Positions 18,345-27,764 are shown, numbered from the stretch's first letter. The stretch: 64,000 nt of DNA from Nitrospirales bacterium (GCA_022825885.1 JAJDVY010000004.1:1-64000); one strand, 5' to 3'. Notes: generated from the letters alone by a model not told the origin. Made by a program: numbers and translations.

Positions 18345-18629
18345 CTACGCCACAAATTGAAGTTTCACACCGCATGCGGAGGCGATCTTGGCGACCGTCC
18401 CCAGCCGAGGGTCCCGGCTGCCCGATAAGCCGCGAGAGAGGCCTACGCGATTGACGTCGGCCCGGCGTGCAAGTTCGGAGACGCCGCCTTGTGCTACTGC
18501 CACGTTACGAAACGCCTTCATCAACAATCGAGGGTCGCCGTCAAATTCTTCTATCGCCGCGTTTAAGTAGGCAGCGATATCTTCCGGGGTTTTAAGGTAA
18601 TCACTGGCTTTATGTTCTTTTACGGGCAT
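18345..18629 (-). CDS. Orphan addiction-module antidote (HI1420-type HTH)
   Basis: A 94-residue Xre-like protein. It contains YLKTPEDIAAYLNAAIEE, LMKAFRNVAVAQGGVSELAR, and the recognition helix region VGLSRGLSGS, matching the antidote family represented by HI1420. In that family the toxin gene (HI1419, RelE-like) lies immediately upstream. Here the upstream position is empty and is followed by tRNA-Arg, so the toxin has been lost. GGAGGAAAAGCG precedes the ATG. It is convergent with skp. Confidence 0.85.
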   Translation of the reverse strand: MPVKEHKASDYLKTPEDIAAYLNAAIEEFDGDPRLLMKAFRNVAVAQGGVSELARRADVNRVGLSRGLSGSRDPRLGTVAKIASACGVKLQFVA

Positions 18630-18692
18630 TTCGCTTTTCCTCCTTATAGGTCTTCCAGTGAGCTACTTAAGGTTCATTCAGGATAGATGGAT

Positions 18693-18768
18693 TGGCGCGC
18701 CCGGCAGGGGTCGAACCTGCGACCCTCGGCTTAGAAGGCCGATGCTCTATCCACTGAGCTACGGGCGC
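18693..18768 (-). tRNA. tRNA-Arg (anticodon TCT)
   Basis: On the minus strand a full cloverleaf reads from GCGCCCGTAGCTC to GGGCGCG-CCA. The acceptor stem GCGCCCG/CGGGCGC, an anticodon loop CTTCTAA with TCT, and a T-arm with GGTTCGACCCC are visible. The CCA end is encoded. It lies 44 bases downstream of tRNA-Pro. Confidence 0.97.
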
Positions 18769-18812
18769 TCGGTCTTATTCTTTGATACGTGAGGCAAGTC
18801 ACGTGTTGGGAC

Positions 18813-18866
<54 letters not shown>

Positions 18867-18889
<23 letters not shown>

Positions 18890-19487
18890 ATGTTTCCTCA
18901 AGTTTGCGTTTCAACACGTCTTTGGCTTTGGCCAAGGCCCGTCCACGATGACTGATTTGGTTTTTCTGGTCAAGCGTCAGTTCCGCCAGGGTTTTTCCCA
19001 ATTCCGGGACGATAAAAACCGGGTCGTACCCAAACCCGTGCATTCCGGAGCCGCGGTCGGCGATCCGTCCCCGCAACGCTCCTTCCACGAACTCGACGGA
19101 CGTATCAGGGTCGGCAATGGCCACGACCGTCAAGAAGCGCGCGCCCCGTTGATCCATCGGAACGCCCATGAGTTCCTCCAACAATTTTTGACAATTGTCT
19201 TCATAGGTGGCATGGAGCCCGGCGTACCGGGCGGCGAACACGCCGGGGCGCCCCCCCAAGGCGTCAACTTCCAACCCGGTGTCATCCGCGAGCGCGAACA
19301 AGCCGGTGAACCGTGCAATCTCGCCGGCCTTTTTCCCTGCATTCGACCGGCACGTCTCACCGTCTTCAATCACGACCGGAGCGGCGGGAAATTCATCCAG
19401 CGTTCGAATGGTCAACCCAAGGTCCTGCAGGAACGCTTTCATTTCCCGCTGTTTATCCCAATTCCCCGTTGCCAGCACAAGCTCCAT
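18867..19487 (-). CDS. rdgB: XTP/dITP pyrophosphatase (RdgB/HAM1)
   Basis: The enzyme hydrolyses non-canonical purine triphosphates (XTP, ITP, dITP) to monophosphates, keeping them out of nucleic acids. The 206-residue product shows LVLATGNWDKQREM, the catalytic region FALADDTGLEVDALGGRPGV, and GYDPVFIVPELGKTLAEL with SHRGRAL near the end. It follows rph by six bases, the classical rph-rdgB pair. Its last codons run into the tRNA-Pro gene, so the final SGRSAAR-type residues are dictated by the tRNA. Confidence 0.95.
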
Positions 19488-19493
19488 GCAGTT

Positions 19494-20237
19494 CTACCCC
19501 AGATCGCCGATACAGTCTTTTTGCAGCTTGACTAATTGCTGGATCCCGTTCCACCCCAACGCCAAAAATTGATCCAGTTCCTCTTTTCCGAACGAACCGC
19601 GTTCGGCTGTCCCTTGCACTTCGACCAAGCGCCCCCTGCCGGTCATCACGAGATTCATGTCCACTTCGGCCCTGGAATCTTCCTCGTAGCACAGATCCGC
19701 CATGGCAACCCCGCCGACTCTGCCGACACTGATGGCCGCCAGAAAATCCACCAATGGTCTTTTTTTCAGCACTTTTTTTTCTTTCAACGCGGCAAACGCA
19801 TCGGCCAGCGCGATAAAGGCTCCGGTAATCGAAGCCGTCCGCGTGCCGCCATCGGCTTGGATCACGTCGCAATCAATCCATACCGTCCGCTCCCCCATCG
19901 CAGACACATCCGTCACGGCGCGAAGCGCCCGGCCCACGAGCCGTTGAATTTCCAGGGTCCGGCCGCTTTGCTTCCCCCGCGCCGCCTCACGAGGCATGCG
20001 ATCATGCGTGGCCCGCGGCAACATGGCATATTCAGCCGTCACCCAGCCTTGCCCCTTGTCCCGCAAAAACGGCGGAACTTTTTCTTCGACGGATGCCGTG
20101 CAGATGACCTTGGTTTCGCCCATTTCCATGAGGACGGAGCCATCCGCATACTTGATAAACGGCCGGGTCACCTTGACCGGACGGATTTCATTGGACCTCC
20201 GGCCGTCACTTCTTTGCAATCCTGACGTTTCATTCAT
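19494..20237 (-). CDS. rph: Ribonuclease PH
   Basis: RNase PH trims tRNA 3' ends by phosphorolysis. The 247-residue product contains [40 protein letters not shown] (phosphate-binding arginines), and [19 protein letters not shown]. Its start overlaps the stop of a small membrane ORF (20230-20358), suggesting coupling. It is transcribed toward rdgB, tRNA-Pro and tRNA-Arg, an apt location for a tRNA-maturation enzyme, although co-transcription with the tRNAs is only inferred. Confidence 0.96.
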   Translation of the reverse strand: MNETSGLQRSDGRRSNEIRPVKVTRPFIKYADGSVLMEMGETKVICTASVEEKVPPFLRDKGQGWVTAEYAMLPRATHDRMPREAARGKQSGRTLEIQRLVGRALRAVTDVSAMGERTVWIDCDVIQADGGTRTASITGAFIALADAFAALKEKKVLKKRPLVDFLAAISVGRVGGVAMADLCYEEDSRAEVDMNLVMTGRGRLVEVQGTAERGSFGKEELDQFLALGWNGIQQLVKLQKDCIGDLG

Positions 20238-20358
20238 CGGCGTCTCTTCCTTTTCCCTTCTGCTGTTTCGCTACGATCACCCGCACCAGTAACAACCCGA
20301 GAATCACACATGCCACACCCCCGACAAAAAAATCTTCGTATGGAAACACATACGGCAT
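20230..20358 (-). CDS. Possible 42-residue membrane peptide overlapping rph
   Basis: A short frame starting [13 protein letters not shown] contains a hydrophobic helix ([15 protein letters not shown]) and a lysine-rich tail ([12 protein letters not shown]). Its TGA at 20230-20232 overlaps the rph ATG at 20235-20237 by eight bases. No good ribosome-binding site was found upstream. The clean helix-plus-basic-tail design and the overlap support a real gene, but no family was recognised. The remaining part of the 20359-20480 gap shows nothing. Confidence 0.45.
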   Translation of the reverse strand: MPYVFPYEDFFVGGVACVILGLLLVRVIVAKQQKGKGRDADE

Positions 20359-20480
20359 CGGCACAGAGTAGGAGAAACCACGTGCCGCCGCAAGTGTCAC
20401 GGCTCATCTCGATTTCGTTGACTGCCTCAGAGAGGCATGCTAACTTTTACCCGCGTTTTCAACGGGTTGGAATTTTCTCC

Positions 20481-21764
20481 ATGTATGATCTTCGATTCCT
20501 CAGAGAACACTTACCCGCCATTCGGGAGCAACTCGGGCCCCGCGGAGCGGACGTGCCATGGGAGGAAGTTGAAAAGCTGCTCCAGAACCGCCGCGACCGG
20601 CTCTCCCAGGTTGACGCCCTCCGGCATCAACTCAAAAAAGGCTCCGATGACGTTGCTCGTTTAAAGCGTGCGAAGCAACCGGCGGAAGAAGCCATGGCCG
20701 CCATGCGGGCACTGGGCGACAACGTTGCCATTCATGAACGGCACTTGCGGACGATTGAAGCCGAACTCGAAGAACACGCGCTACGCATTCCCAACGTCCC
20801 GCATGACACCGTTCCACAAGGAACTGATGCGGGGCAGAACGTTGAAATTCGTCGATGGGGTGAGCCGCCTTCGTTTGGCTTTCCACCGAAACCGCATTGG
20901 GAAATCGGAGAATCCCTGGGCATTCTTGACTTCAAACGGGCCGGCAAAGTCACGGGCGCCCGGTTTTCCATTGCCTTGGGCACGGGGGCCCACCTGGAAC
21001 GCGCCTTAACCACGTTCATGCTGGACCTCCATCTCCACAAACATGGGTATACCGAAGTCCTCCCGCCCTACCTCGTCAATCGCGACGCCATGATTGGCAC
21101 GGGGCAACTCCCAAAATTCGAACATGACCTGTTTCACCTCCGTGACGACGAGTACCTCCTCATTCCAACCGCCGAGGTGCCGGTCACCAATATGTACCGG
21201 GATGAAATTCTTCCGGACACCGCCTTGCCGATCCGGCACGTGGCCTCGACCCCCTGTTTCCGGCGCGAAGCCGGCTCCTACGGACAGGATACCCGCGGCC
21301 TGATCCGCGTCCACCAGTTCCATAAAGTCGAACTCGTGGCATTCACCACCCCGGAAGAATCGTACGCCGAGCTTGAGCGCCTGACCGGCGCGGCCGAAGC
21401 GATCCTGCAAACGCTTGAAATACCCTACCGTGTCGTCAGCTTGTGCCGCGGCGACCTGGGGTTCGGCGCCGCCAAAACGTATGACCTTGAAGTCTGGGTC
21501 CCCTCGCAACAGGCGTATCGGGAAATCTCGTCGTGCAGTAATTTCGAAGCCTTTCAGACGCGAAGAGCCAACATTCGCTTTCGACCCCACGGCGGCAAAC
21601 CCGCCTATCCTCATACGCTCAATGGGTCCGGCGTGGCCGTGGGCCGGACGATCGTCGCCATTCTGGAAAACGGTCAGCAGGAAGACGGGTCGGTCATCGT
21701 TCCCAAAGCGTTGCGTCCGTACATGAACGGTATCGAACGAATCACCTCCCCCCCTGCGGCGTAA
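20481..21764 (+). CDS. serS: Seryl-tRNA synthetase
   Basis: SerRS charges tRNA-Ser. From [19 protein letters not shown] the protein is 427 residues, standard for the bacterial enzyme; an in-frame upstream extension to 20310 lacks family features. The N-terminal antiparallel coiled coil (about 25-105) is followed by class II motif 2 ([20 protein letters not shown]) and motif 3 ([17 protein letters not shown]). Only a weak ribosome-binding site is visible. A matching tRNA-Ser lies 1.1 kb downstream. Confidence 0.95.
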   Translation: MYDLRFLREHLPAIREQLGPRGADVPWEEVEKLLQNRRDRLSQVDALRHQLKKGSDDVARLKRAKQPAEEAMAAMRALGDNVAIHERHLRTIEAELEEHALRIPNVPHDTVPQGTDAGQNVEIRRWGEPPSFGFPPKPHWEIGESLGILDFKRAGKVTGARFSIALGTGAHLERALTTFMLDLHLHKHGYTEVLPPYLVNRDAMIGTGQLPKFEHDLFHLRDDEYLLIPTAEVPVTNMYRDEILPDTALPIRHVASTPCFRREAGSYGQDTRGLIRVHQFHKVELVAFTTPEESYAELERLTGAAEAILQTLEIPYRVVSLCRGDLGFGAAKTYDLEVWVPSQQAYREISSCSNFEAFQTRRANIRFRPHGGKPAYPHTLNGSGVAVGRTIVAILENGQQEDGSVIVPKALRPYMNGIERITSPPAA

Positions 21765-21837
21765 CGTTGCCGGCCGGAATTTGGGTGGGTGCAGGACCCT
21801 GCCTCTCGATTCTATCTGTTTAACAAGGAGGTTTTCT

Positions 21838-22080
21838 GTGAAAATTCGGAACTTGATCAGACTCTTGGCCTGTACTCTGGCTCTACTGGGGATCACGGCA
21901 TGCGGAATGACCAAAGTGCAAACCTCATGGTCGAAACCAGGTGCCGCATCCGGTGAGTTTGAACGCGTGAGCGCCGAGTGTGACAATGACCCGGGGATGG
22001 CCGGGCTCAAGGGCGACGCCAGCTACCAAGTCTGCATGAAAAAGCATGGCTGGTTCCTGATCGAAGAGCCTGTGCAATAA
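21838..22080 (+). CDS. Small lipoprotein of unknown function
   Basis: Beginning at GTG 21838 after AAGGAGG, the 80-residue product has a basic start (MKIRNLIRLL), a hydrophobic stretch and a lipobox ending ITAC, so it is a predicted lipoprotein. The mature part contains two further cysteines (ECDND and QVCMKKHGW) that could form a disulfide. I do not recognise a named family. It may be co-transcribed with serS (74 bases apart). Confidence 0.7.
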   Translation: MKIRNLIRLLACTLALLGITACGMTKVQTSWSKPGAASGEFERVSAECDNDPGMAGLKGDASYQVCMKKHGWFLIEEPVQ

Positions 22081-22188
22081 AGAGAAACTTAACGATTGGC
22101 GTCAATACGTCGTCGAGGGAAAGGCATCTGGAAATCTCATTGACAATTTATTCGCTATAGGCGAACATGTTGGCACGTGGAGCAGGGC

Positions 22189-22446
22189 ATGCAAATCGAA
22201 TGGGCGACCAAGGCGGTCAGGGATATGCGCCGCCTCACCGCTCGTAACCGCGATAGGATCATCGCCAAGATCGAACAGTACGCCAAAAACCCTGTATCGC
22301 TCACCAATCAAGTGATGAGGCTAACTGGCAGCGAGTACCGACGGATGAAAGATGGCCAGTATCGTGTCATTTTCAGAGTCGAACATGACACGATTGCCGT
22401 CATGATTGTCTTGAGAGTCCGACATCGGAGGGAAGCCTATGACTGA
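22189..22446 (+). CDS. RelE/ParE-family toxin
   Basis: The 85-residue product has the RelE/ParE fold pattern: IEWATKAVRDMRRL at the start, RLTGSEYRRMKDGQYRVIF in the middle, and a C-terminal VLRVRHRREAY. RelE toxins cleave mRNA at the ribosome; ParE members poison gyrase. Which activity applies is not clear. The ATG at 22189 follows GGAG; an in-frame GTG lies 12 bases upstream. It overlaps the downstream antitoxin gene by eight bases, typical toxin-antitoxin coupling. Confidence 0.85.
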   Translation: MQIEWATKAVRDMRRLTARNRDRIIAKIEQYAKNPVSLTNQVMRLTGSEYRRMKDGQYRVIFRVEHDTIAVMIVLRVRHRREAYD

Positions 22447-22804
22447 ACCCCGAACCATTATCCTGACGCGGAAGAAATACAATGCGCTCCTCACCCGCAA
22501 TGAAGAACTTGAGGAGAGACTGGCCGCACTTGATGCGGACGACGGCAACCGGATCCCCCACGACGTGGCCCTCGCTATTATGCGTGGCGAGAGCCCGTTT
22601 GTCGCGTTTCGGCACCATCTTGGAATCACGTTACGTGATCTGTCCAGACGAACGGGAATCGGGGCCAGCTACCTTTCCGAGATCGAACGTGGCATCAAAT
22701 CCGGCTCTGCTGCGGCCTTATCCCGAATCGCCACCGTGTTCGGCACAACAATCGACACCCTGGTGACCACGCATGGTCATACCATGGCTAAGGACAAGAA
22801 CTAG
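22439..22804 (+). CDS. Xre-family antitoxin
   Basis: The 121-residue partner of the RelE-like toxin. The N-terminal half includes TRKKYNALLTRNEELEERLAA, probably the toxin-binding helix. A C-terminal helix-turn-helix follows (AFRHHLGITLRDLSRRTGIG, SYLSEIERG). Antitoxins of this arrangement neutralise the toxin and repress the operon. The module sits directly before tRNA-Ser, a common integration point. Confidence 0.85.
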   Translation: MTEPRTIILTRKKYNALLTRNEELEERLAALDADDGNRIPHDVALAIMRGESPFVAFRHHLGITLRDLSRRTGIGASYLSEIERGIKSGSAAALSRIATVFGTTIDTLVTTHGHTMAKDKN

Positions 22805-22873
22805 AGAACCTGTCCAACCTCATGCAGCAACTGCTCATTGAGCAATCAACCATCAAACAAAACTCCGTAATCC

Positions 22874-22961
22874 GGAGGGGTGCTGGAGTGGACGAACAGG
22901 CCGGTCTTGAAAACCGGAGTCCCTCACGGGACCGTGGGTTCGAATCCCACCCCCTCCGCCA
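22874..22961 (+). tRNA. tRNA-Ser (anticodon TGA)
   Basis: An 88-base class II tRNA with acceptor GGAGGGG/CCCCTCC, a long variable arm (GTCCCTCACGGGAC), a T-arm GTGGGTTCGAATCCCAC and encoded CCA. The anticodon loop CTTGAAA holds TGA. It separates the RelE/Xre pair from a degenerate restriction locus, suggesting use as an integration site. Confidence 0.97.
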
Positions 22962-23022
22962 TAGCATCAAAAGTCGTGCTATACAGAGTGGAGCCACAGC
23001 TTCAACCAATTGCCAAAAGAGA

Positions 23023-23094
23023 GGGAGTGGGATTCGAACGGGGGCTCTGAAGGGGGTGTGCCCCCTTCAGGGGGTGACCGGCGCCCCGCGCCGG
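23023..23094. repeat. Inverted tRNA-Ser T-arm fragment followed by two perfect hairpins
   Basis: GTGGGATTCGAAC (around 23028-23040) is the reverse complement of the T-arm of the tRNA-Ser at 22874-22961. It is followed by CTGAAGGGGG (23047-23056), TGTG, CCCCCTTCAG (23061-23070), a 10-base perfect hairpin. Next come CCGGCGC (23078-23084), CCC, GCGCCGG (23088-23094). The block lies where the hsdS homology ends, so it may be an attachment-site or element-end remnant. No U-tract follows, so a standard terminator is unlikely. Confidence 0.6.
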
Positions 23095-23492
23095 CGCGAG
23101 GGGTGTGCAAGCCGGACATGGTTTACTTGGTCCAGCGTTCCTCGTTGCGTAAAGATAATATCCCCGGGATACGCTAGATTCGCTTCAAGTGACTTTGCTT
23201 TCACTGGCGTAACGAAAACGAAGCTACCCGAAACCCACCGGTCGCTCATATTTTGGCCACGAATAACTGGAACGCCATGAGCCACGTAATCCTTGGACAC
23301 GAGATCTGAACCAAATGGGCCACCAACGATCGCATTGCGTGACGACGAGGAAATGTCGCGAACACGCGAACTCTCCCATTCCTTCGGAATCACCCCCACC
23401 TCAGTCCGCTTGTGCCCCACTGGCACCTCTTCCGCTAGCGCACGGCGTCCGGCTCCAAGGGCCTTGCTCATTGTCCCTTGCTCTCTATTCAC
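23067..23492 (-). pseudogene. Type I restriction specificity subunit HsdS, N-terminal remnant
   Basis: The 141-codon frame begins near a normal HsdS start. It shows GVIPKEWESSRVRDI, VGGPFGSDLVSKDYV, GVPVIRGQNM and PGDIIFTQRGTL, the order expected in the first target-recognition domain. Homology stops near 23100 and the last residues are read from the hairpin block. Full HsdS proteins are near 400 residues, so most of the gene is gone. It overlaps the DUF1016 remnant upstream. Confidence 0.8.
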
Positions 23493-24646
23493 CGTCTTCG
23501 CTTTCCAGATAGTTCAACTCTCTCCGGATGATCTCCAGTTGGGCTGCAAGCTCCTGTTTCGACGGCAGATAGAGTTGGTATTTCGGCGCGTAGATATTGG
23601 CTTCCTCCGGTAGCGTCAGCTCGACCACGGCGTCGTTCTTGCGGCCACAGAGTACGATACCGACGCTCGGAAGTTCGTCTTCAGTCTTTACGTAGCGGTC
23701 GAAGTAGTTGACGTACATCTGCATCTGGCCCAAGTCCTGATGGGTCAGTTCGCCGCGTTTGAGGTCAATCAGCACATAGCAGCGCAGCAGCCGGTTGTAG
23801 AAAACGAGGTCCACGCGGAAGTGACTATTGTCGAAAGTAAACCGCTTCTGCCGCGCCTCGAACAGGAATCCCTTGCCCAACTCCAGCAGGAAATGCTGAA
23901 GCCGGTCGATGATTGCCGTTTCCAGCTCGCTCTCGGAATAGACGGGCTTTTCCCAACCCGAGAAACTCCAGCACCAAAGGATTCTTGATCAGGTCTGATG
24001 CTTTTTCGATCACCTGCCCCTCGCTGGCCAGTCGACGAATTTCCTTCTTGTCACGGCTGAGTGCGAGCCGCTCGTACAGGGAACTGGCTATCTGCCGCTC
24101 CAGCTCGCGCACACTCCAACCGTTGTCCACTGCTTCAAGCTCGTAAAAACGGCGTTCTTCGGCGTTGTCGATGGTCAGTAGGGTGACGTAGTGGGACCAG
24201 CCGAGAGTGAATTGTCCCGCCAATGTAACAGACAGTGTCTGTCGAATCTGTGCGGTGGATAACGATCCGCTCAGTGAGGTAGCCAATTTCCGCGACGCTG
24301 TCTCGGAAATTTCTTGTCGATCCCCGGTCGGCTCGGTAAATTTAACAGACGGTGTCTGTTGAATCTCGTGGTGCGCCAAGTAAAACTCGCGGAATTTTCG
24401 CAGGTTTGTAGGCGAGCAGCCTTTGACTTCCCTGGTTTTCAACTTGCAAGACAGACTGGCTATCAACCCTCTGCCATATTCTGCCCTATCCGCGCCATGC
24501 TGTTCATACTCGACGATATACCACCCGAACAGGTAGTTTCGCACCACAAGTGAGCGGTCAACAGCATGTGCCGCCGAGCGTCGTGTTTCCTCGTGAGTTT
24601 GTCGACACAACTCCACGAGATGCTCGAAATTGAATTCCTGACTCAT
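23485..24646 (-). pseudogene. DUF1016/YhcG-type PDDEXK nuclease, frameshifted
   Basis: Two overlapping frames (23825-24646 and 23485-23880) form one YhcG-like protein of about 385 residues. The first has the DUF1016 N-terminal region (VVRNYLFGWYIVEYEQ, LTWSHY-like LGWSHYVTLLTI, LVLEFLGL). The second has the nuclease core ELGKGFLFEARQKRFTF, DLVFYNRLLRCYVLIDLKRG. The frame changes at TTGGGAAAAG near 23950. Deleting one G gives FLGLEKPVYSESELETAI, so a single-base insertion is likely. YhcG proteins commonly sit inside type I restriction loci. Confidence 0.85.
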
Positions 24647-25086
24647 AGCGAGAGCCCCATCCGTTTCAAGTGCCCCTCGACCTTCGCGCCGAACGCCTCC
24701 ACGTCCTGCTCCAGATCCGGCAGGGGCCGGGCGTAGCGTTCTTCCAGTTCCTTCACGCGCCCGGCGAGTTGCTGGGTCAGCCGTTGCACCTCACTTTCGA
24801 CAGCGACCCGGATACTCGCAAACCACTTGTCCTCGACCGCCAGCGTCTTGATCTCGGTTTCGGTGAGTGCGCCATAGCGGGCCAGCACCTGCTCATCCAA
24901 GCGGGCTTGGGCCTCCTTGACGACCCTGGCTGCCTCGGCCTCGGTCTCAAGGGTCCGACAATGCTTGAGGGCGTCGTGTTCTTCGTCGCTTTCCCTCTCA
25001 TACCGGATGGCCTTGAGCCGCTCCATCACGCCGCCCTTGGTGACCTTGCCCTGCATCCCGCTATCACAAGAAATCAGAGGTTCCAT
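24643..25086 (-). pseudogene. Type I restriction methyltransferase HsdM, C-terminal remnant
   Basis: This frame of 147 codons matches only the HsdM C-terminal region: LTETEIKTLAVEDKWFASI, RLTQQLAGRVKELEERY, and LKRMGLSL at the end. No methyltransferase catalytic domain (NPPF/NPPY) lies upstream; the frame starts in unrelated sequence near 25086. It overlaps the DUF1016 gene by four bases (ATGA), showing the original operon order hsdM-DUF1016-hsdS. No hsdR is present. The 25087-25292 gap shows nothing recognisable. Confidence 0.8.
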
Positions 25087-25292
25087 AACACGAATATATA
25101 TGAAAATCAGATTGTGCGGTCAATAAAACTGCGGTTCCAATTGGCGGACAAGTTTATATTGCCTGACAAACAGACCACTCACAACTGCCACGTCGAAGGC
25201 AGCCTATGTACCTTCCCCCCAATTGAGGTGTACGTCGAAAGTGAGAAAATGGCGGCATTGATTTGGTCCTTCAGCAAACGTAGCGTGAAGCC

Positions 25293-25712
25293 ATGCAGTT
25301 GACAGCGATTCCAGGAATTCGCAATCGTGTTTTCAAGACTATCTTGGGCGAGTTGGTGTCTACTTTGGAAATCATCATTATTCGAGATCCCATAAGCAAG
25401 GCCATGTTGCAAGACATGGCCAGCATACAATTCGGGGATATGGTCAAAGCCGTTGTGGATGTCGAAGCAGACATGATGGCAATTGGCGGTGAACTTCATT
25501 CAGATGAGGAAGCCGTGCTTCTTGATGAAGGTTCACGACAATCAAATCTCTGGGGCATCAACCTGTATCCGGACAAGCCATCAGAAGAATGGATCGAGTT
25601 TGATTCGATGATTAACGTGCGGCCATCCGGAGGAAACCGCTCCCGTATGGTGGAAAGCGGCGAAATCCGGAAAGCAATCACCAGGATCGTTCAACGGTTA
25701 GTGGAGAATTGA
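25293..25712 (+). CDS. DUF5674-like protein
   Basis: The 139-residue frame contains IIIIRDPISKAMLQDMA, QFGDMVKAVVDVEADMMAIG, GELHSDEEAVLLDEGSRQ, NLWGINLYP and EFDSMINVRPSGGNRSR, a pattern I associate with DUF5674 proteins of unknown function. Those proteins usually begin close to the IIII segment, so a GTG at 25356 or TTG at 25365 may be the true start. Such short stand-alone genes recur in bacterial accessory regions. It overlaps the following gene's alternative start. Confidence 0.7.
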   Translation: MQLTAIPGIRNRVFKTILGELVSTLEIIIIRDPISKAMLQDMASIQFGDMVKAVVDVEADMMAIGGELHSDEEAVLLDEGSRQSNLWGINLYPDKPSEEWIEFDSMINVRPSGGNRSRMVESGEIRKAITRIVQRLVEN

Positions 25713-25717
25713 CCCGC

Positions 25718-26053
25718 ATGTCCTATCAGCATGCAAGCCTGGCGGGAGGCAGATGGTTCACCATGCCCTTGGTGGAGCAGTTGGCCCATGTCGGCAGCGA
25801 AGTCGGACGCATTCTCCGTTGGAAAGAAAAAAACCCACAGAACTGTGAAAAGGCTTTCTGCCGGGCGCTGGAACTGCTTGATTTAACCATACAAGATCCA
25901 CGCTGGAAGGGTCGCCGGAAGGAACTGACCCGTGCACGAGAGTTCCTCTGTGATGCGATGTTGGGAGACAACCTCTACGGGACCAACCTGGGCGACCTTG
26001 ACCGGTATTTCCACCACTATGCCCTCGCTTCCAGAATCGGGCGATCACATTGA
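25718..26053 (+). CDS. Hypothetical helical protein
   Basis: A 111-residue protein starting MSYQHASLAGGRWFTMPL is read directly after the DUF5674-like gene (5 bases). It is mostly helical, with EQLAHVGSEVGRILRW, KAFCRALELLDLTI, and LTRAREFLCDAMLG. No catalytic motif is recognised. Tight spacing suggests that the two genes form a pair, but their joint role is unknown. Confidence 0.6.
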   Translation: MSYQHASLAGGRWFTMPLVEQLAHVGSEVGRILRWKEKNPQNCEKAFCRALELLDLTIQDPRWKGRRKELTRAREFLCDAMLGDNLYGTNLGDLDRYFHHYALASRIGRSH

Positions 26054-26136
26054 TGGATCTATGGAAATACCGGCAGGCAGGCCGCCCTGACTTTACCCTG
26101 ACCTCACTCCAACGCCCATAGCCTTGCAGCCTCTGT

Positions 26137-26748
26137 TTAGCCTTTGTCCTTAATCACTTCGACTTCCAATTTAATCTGCACGTCATTGCCGACGATGAGT
26201 CCCCCGTTATCCAACAATTTGTTGAATTGTACGCCGAAGTCTTGCCGGTTGATGGTCCCTTCCGCAGTAAATCCGGCTCGCGTATTGCCCCACGGGCCTT
26301 GTACCACCCCATTGAACGTCCCCGCCAAGGTGATTTCTTTCGTGATGCCTTTGATCGTCAGATTTCCAACCGCCGTATACGTCTCGCCGGTCTTCTTGTA
26401 ACTCGTCATGGTATAGGTCATGGCGGGAAACGTGCCGGCATCGAAAAAATCCGGGCTTCGGAGATGATCATCCCGTTTCTGATGATCGGTAAAAATCGAC
26501 TGGGTTTGGATGGTGGCTTGAATCGTTTTAAACTCTTGGGCTTCAGCATCCATTTCGACGACACCGCTGTAGTCCAAAAACTCCCCTTGGGTTCTTGACA
26601 CCACCATATGTTTGACCGCAAACCCGATGGTGGTGTGATCCTTATCCAGATGCCAGGTGGCCATTTCCGCCAGCGCGCCCGGCGTAGTGGTACAGACGGA
26701 TAGGATGAGAGCCAAGAAGAACGGCATGATGTTGTGTCGAACGTTCAT
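26137..26748 (-). CDS. YceI-family periplasmic protein
   Basis: From ATG 26748, preceded by GGAGG, the 203-residue product has a signal peptide (MPFFLALILSVCTTTPGALA) and a complete YceI lipocalin-like barrel. Visible segments are WHLDKDHTTIGFAVKHM, TDHQKRDDHLRSPDFFD, FPAMTYTMTSYKKTG, and NRQDFGVQFNKLLDNGGL. The family binds isoprenoid-type lipids in a hydrophobic pocket. The ligand here is unknown. It follows a J-domain gene on the same strand after 214 bases. Confidence 0.92.
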   Translation of the reverse strand: MNVRHNIMPFFLALILSVCTTTPGALAEMATWHLDKDHTTIGFAVKHMVVSRTQGEFLDYSGVVEMDAEAQEFKTIQATIQTQSIFTDHQKRDDHLRSPDFFDAGTFPAMTYTMTSYKKTGETYTAVGNLTIKGITKEITLAGTFNGVVQGPWGNTRAGFTAEGTINRQDFGVQFNKLLDNGGLIVGNDVQIKLEVEVIKDKG

Positions 26749-26962
26749 GAGGATGCCTCCGTTAATCGTCAATAAGAACACGTGTCTAATCAGCCTGCCT
26801 GCCAAAACCGGCGAGATCAAAATCCATGGACCGGATCCTTTCTCTTAGTAAAAGCCCGGCTGCTCCGTCAAGCCTCTTATTGAATTTGCCGGGACCCCTC
26901 ATGCAAACCAAAATCCAAAACGTCAAACTTCCGGGAGGACGCGGGACACACGGCCGTTACTC

Positions 26963-27631
26963 CTACCTGCGCACGTAAAGCAACTCACAGGCTTCGCAAT
27001 AGCCGTCCATCCGGCCCCGCCGGAAGGCCGAGGCCAATTGCCGTTTGACCCACTCCGCGCCTTCCTGCCCGCCGCGACCATCCACGCCTTGCGACAGCAT
27101 CATGTGTAAGGCCACGTCCAAGAGCTGTTCTTTCCGTTCTTCCATCTCAAGGGTTACGATTTCATTGATCGCATGCGTGGCATGGACCTTCACGGTCTCT
27201 TCATGAAATTTGTCATAGCCTAATTTGGCCACCGTGGTTTTGCGAATGTTGGCCAATTCCCGTTTCACCAAGGGAAGATCCTGCATTAATTTCCGGAAAA
27301 TCTCCAGGCGGCCTTCCTCCCACAACTTTTTCTCCATCGCATCGAGGACGATCCCCGGGTTGACCGTTTCAGCCGGTTCCTCGGCAAAATCCGATTTCCG
27401 GCCATGGCCCCCGAACCGCAACCGTTCGTAGGATTTCCGGGTTTCCGGATCGCCAAGCACTTCATACGCGGCATTGATTTCCCGAATTTTTTCTTCAGCT
27501 TGCTTGTTTCCCTGATTACGGTCAGGATGATATTTGAGCGCAAGTTTCCGATAGGCTCGTTTAATCTCTTCGTCCGAGGCCTGCGGCGTCACTTCCAGGG
27601 TGGCATAATAGTCTAAGTGGTATCGTGCCAT
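26963..27631 (-). CDS. J-domain protein (DnaJ-like)
   Basis: The 222-residue protein has an N-terminal J domain, [20 protein letters not shown], with the Hsp70-stimulating HPD in [11 protein letters not shown] (about residue 35). The rest is a helical region lacking the zinc-finger and substrate domains of DnaJ, ending in ACELLYVRR. It is therefore a class C J-protein, probably directing DnaK to a specific client. No chaperone gene is adjacent. The region from 27632 to 27764 shows no gene. Confidence 0.85.
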   Translation of the reverse strand: MARYHLDYYATLEVTPQASDEEIKRAYRKLALKYHPDRNQGNKQAEEKIREINAAYEVLGDPETRKSYERLRFGGHGRKSDFAEEPAETVNPGIVLDAMEKKLWEEGRLEIFRKLMQDLPLVKRELANIRKTTVAKLGYDKFHEETVKVHATHAINEIVTLEMEERKEQLLDVALHMMLSQGVDGRGGQEGAEWVKRQLASAFRRGRMDGYCEACELLYVRR

Positions 27632-27764
27632 CAGCTCTCACCGGCTGCTTCGATCATAACGGGGGCGAGTCTTGCAGAACAAGCAGCGCCTGTGCTCACT
27701 TTGCGCTCTATGCTAGAATATCAAGGACATCCGTCATCCGTTGATACTTTTGGCCGTCTCCTTC

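Noticed and set aside
24670-25302. Plus-strand 210-codon frame antisense to the hsdM remnant
   Set aside because: The antisense strand has clear HsdM homology; the tail of the frame only extends into the empty gap.
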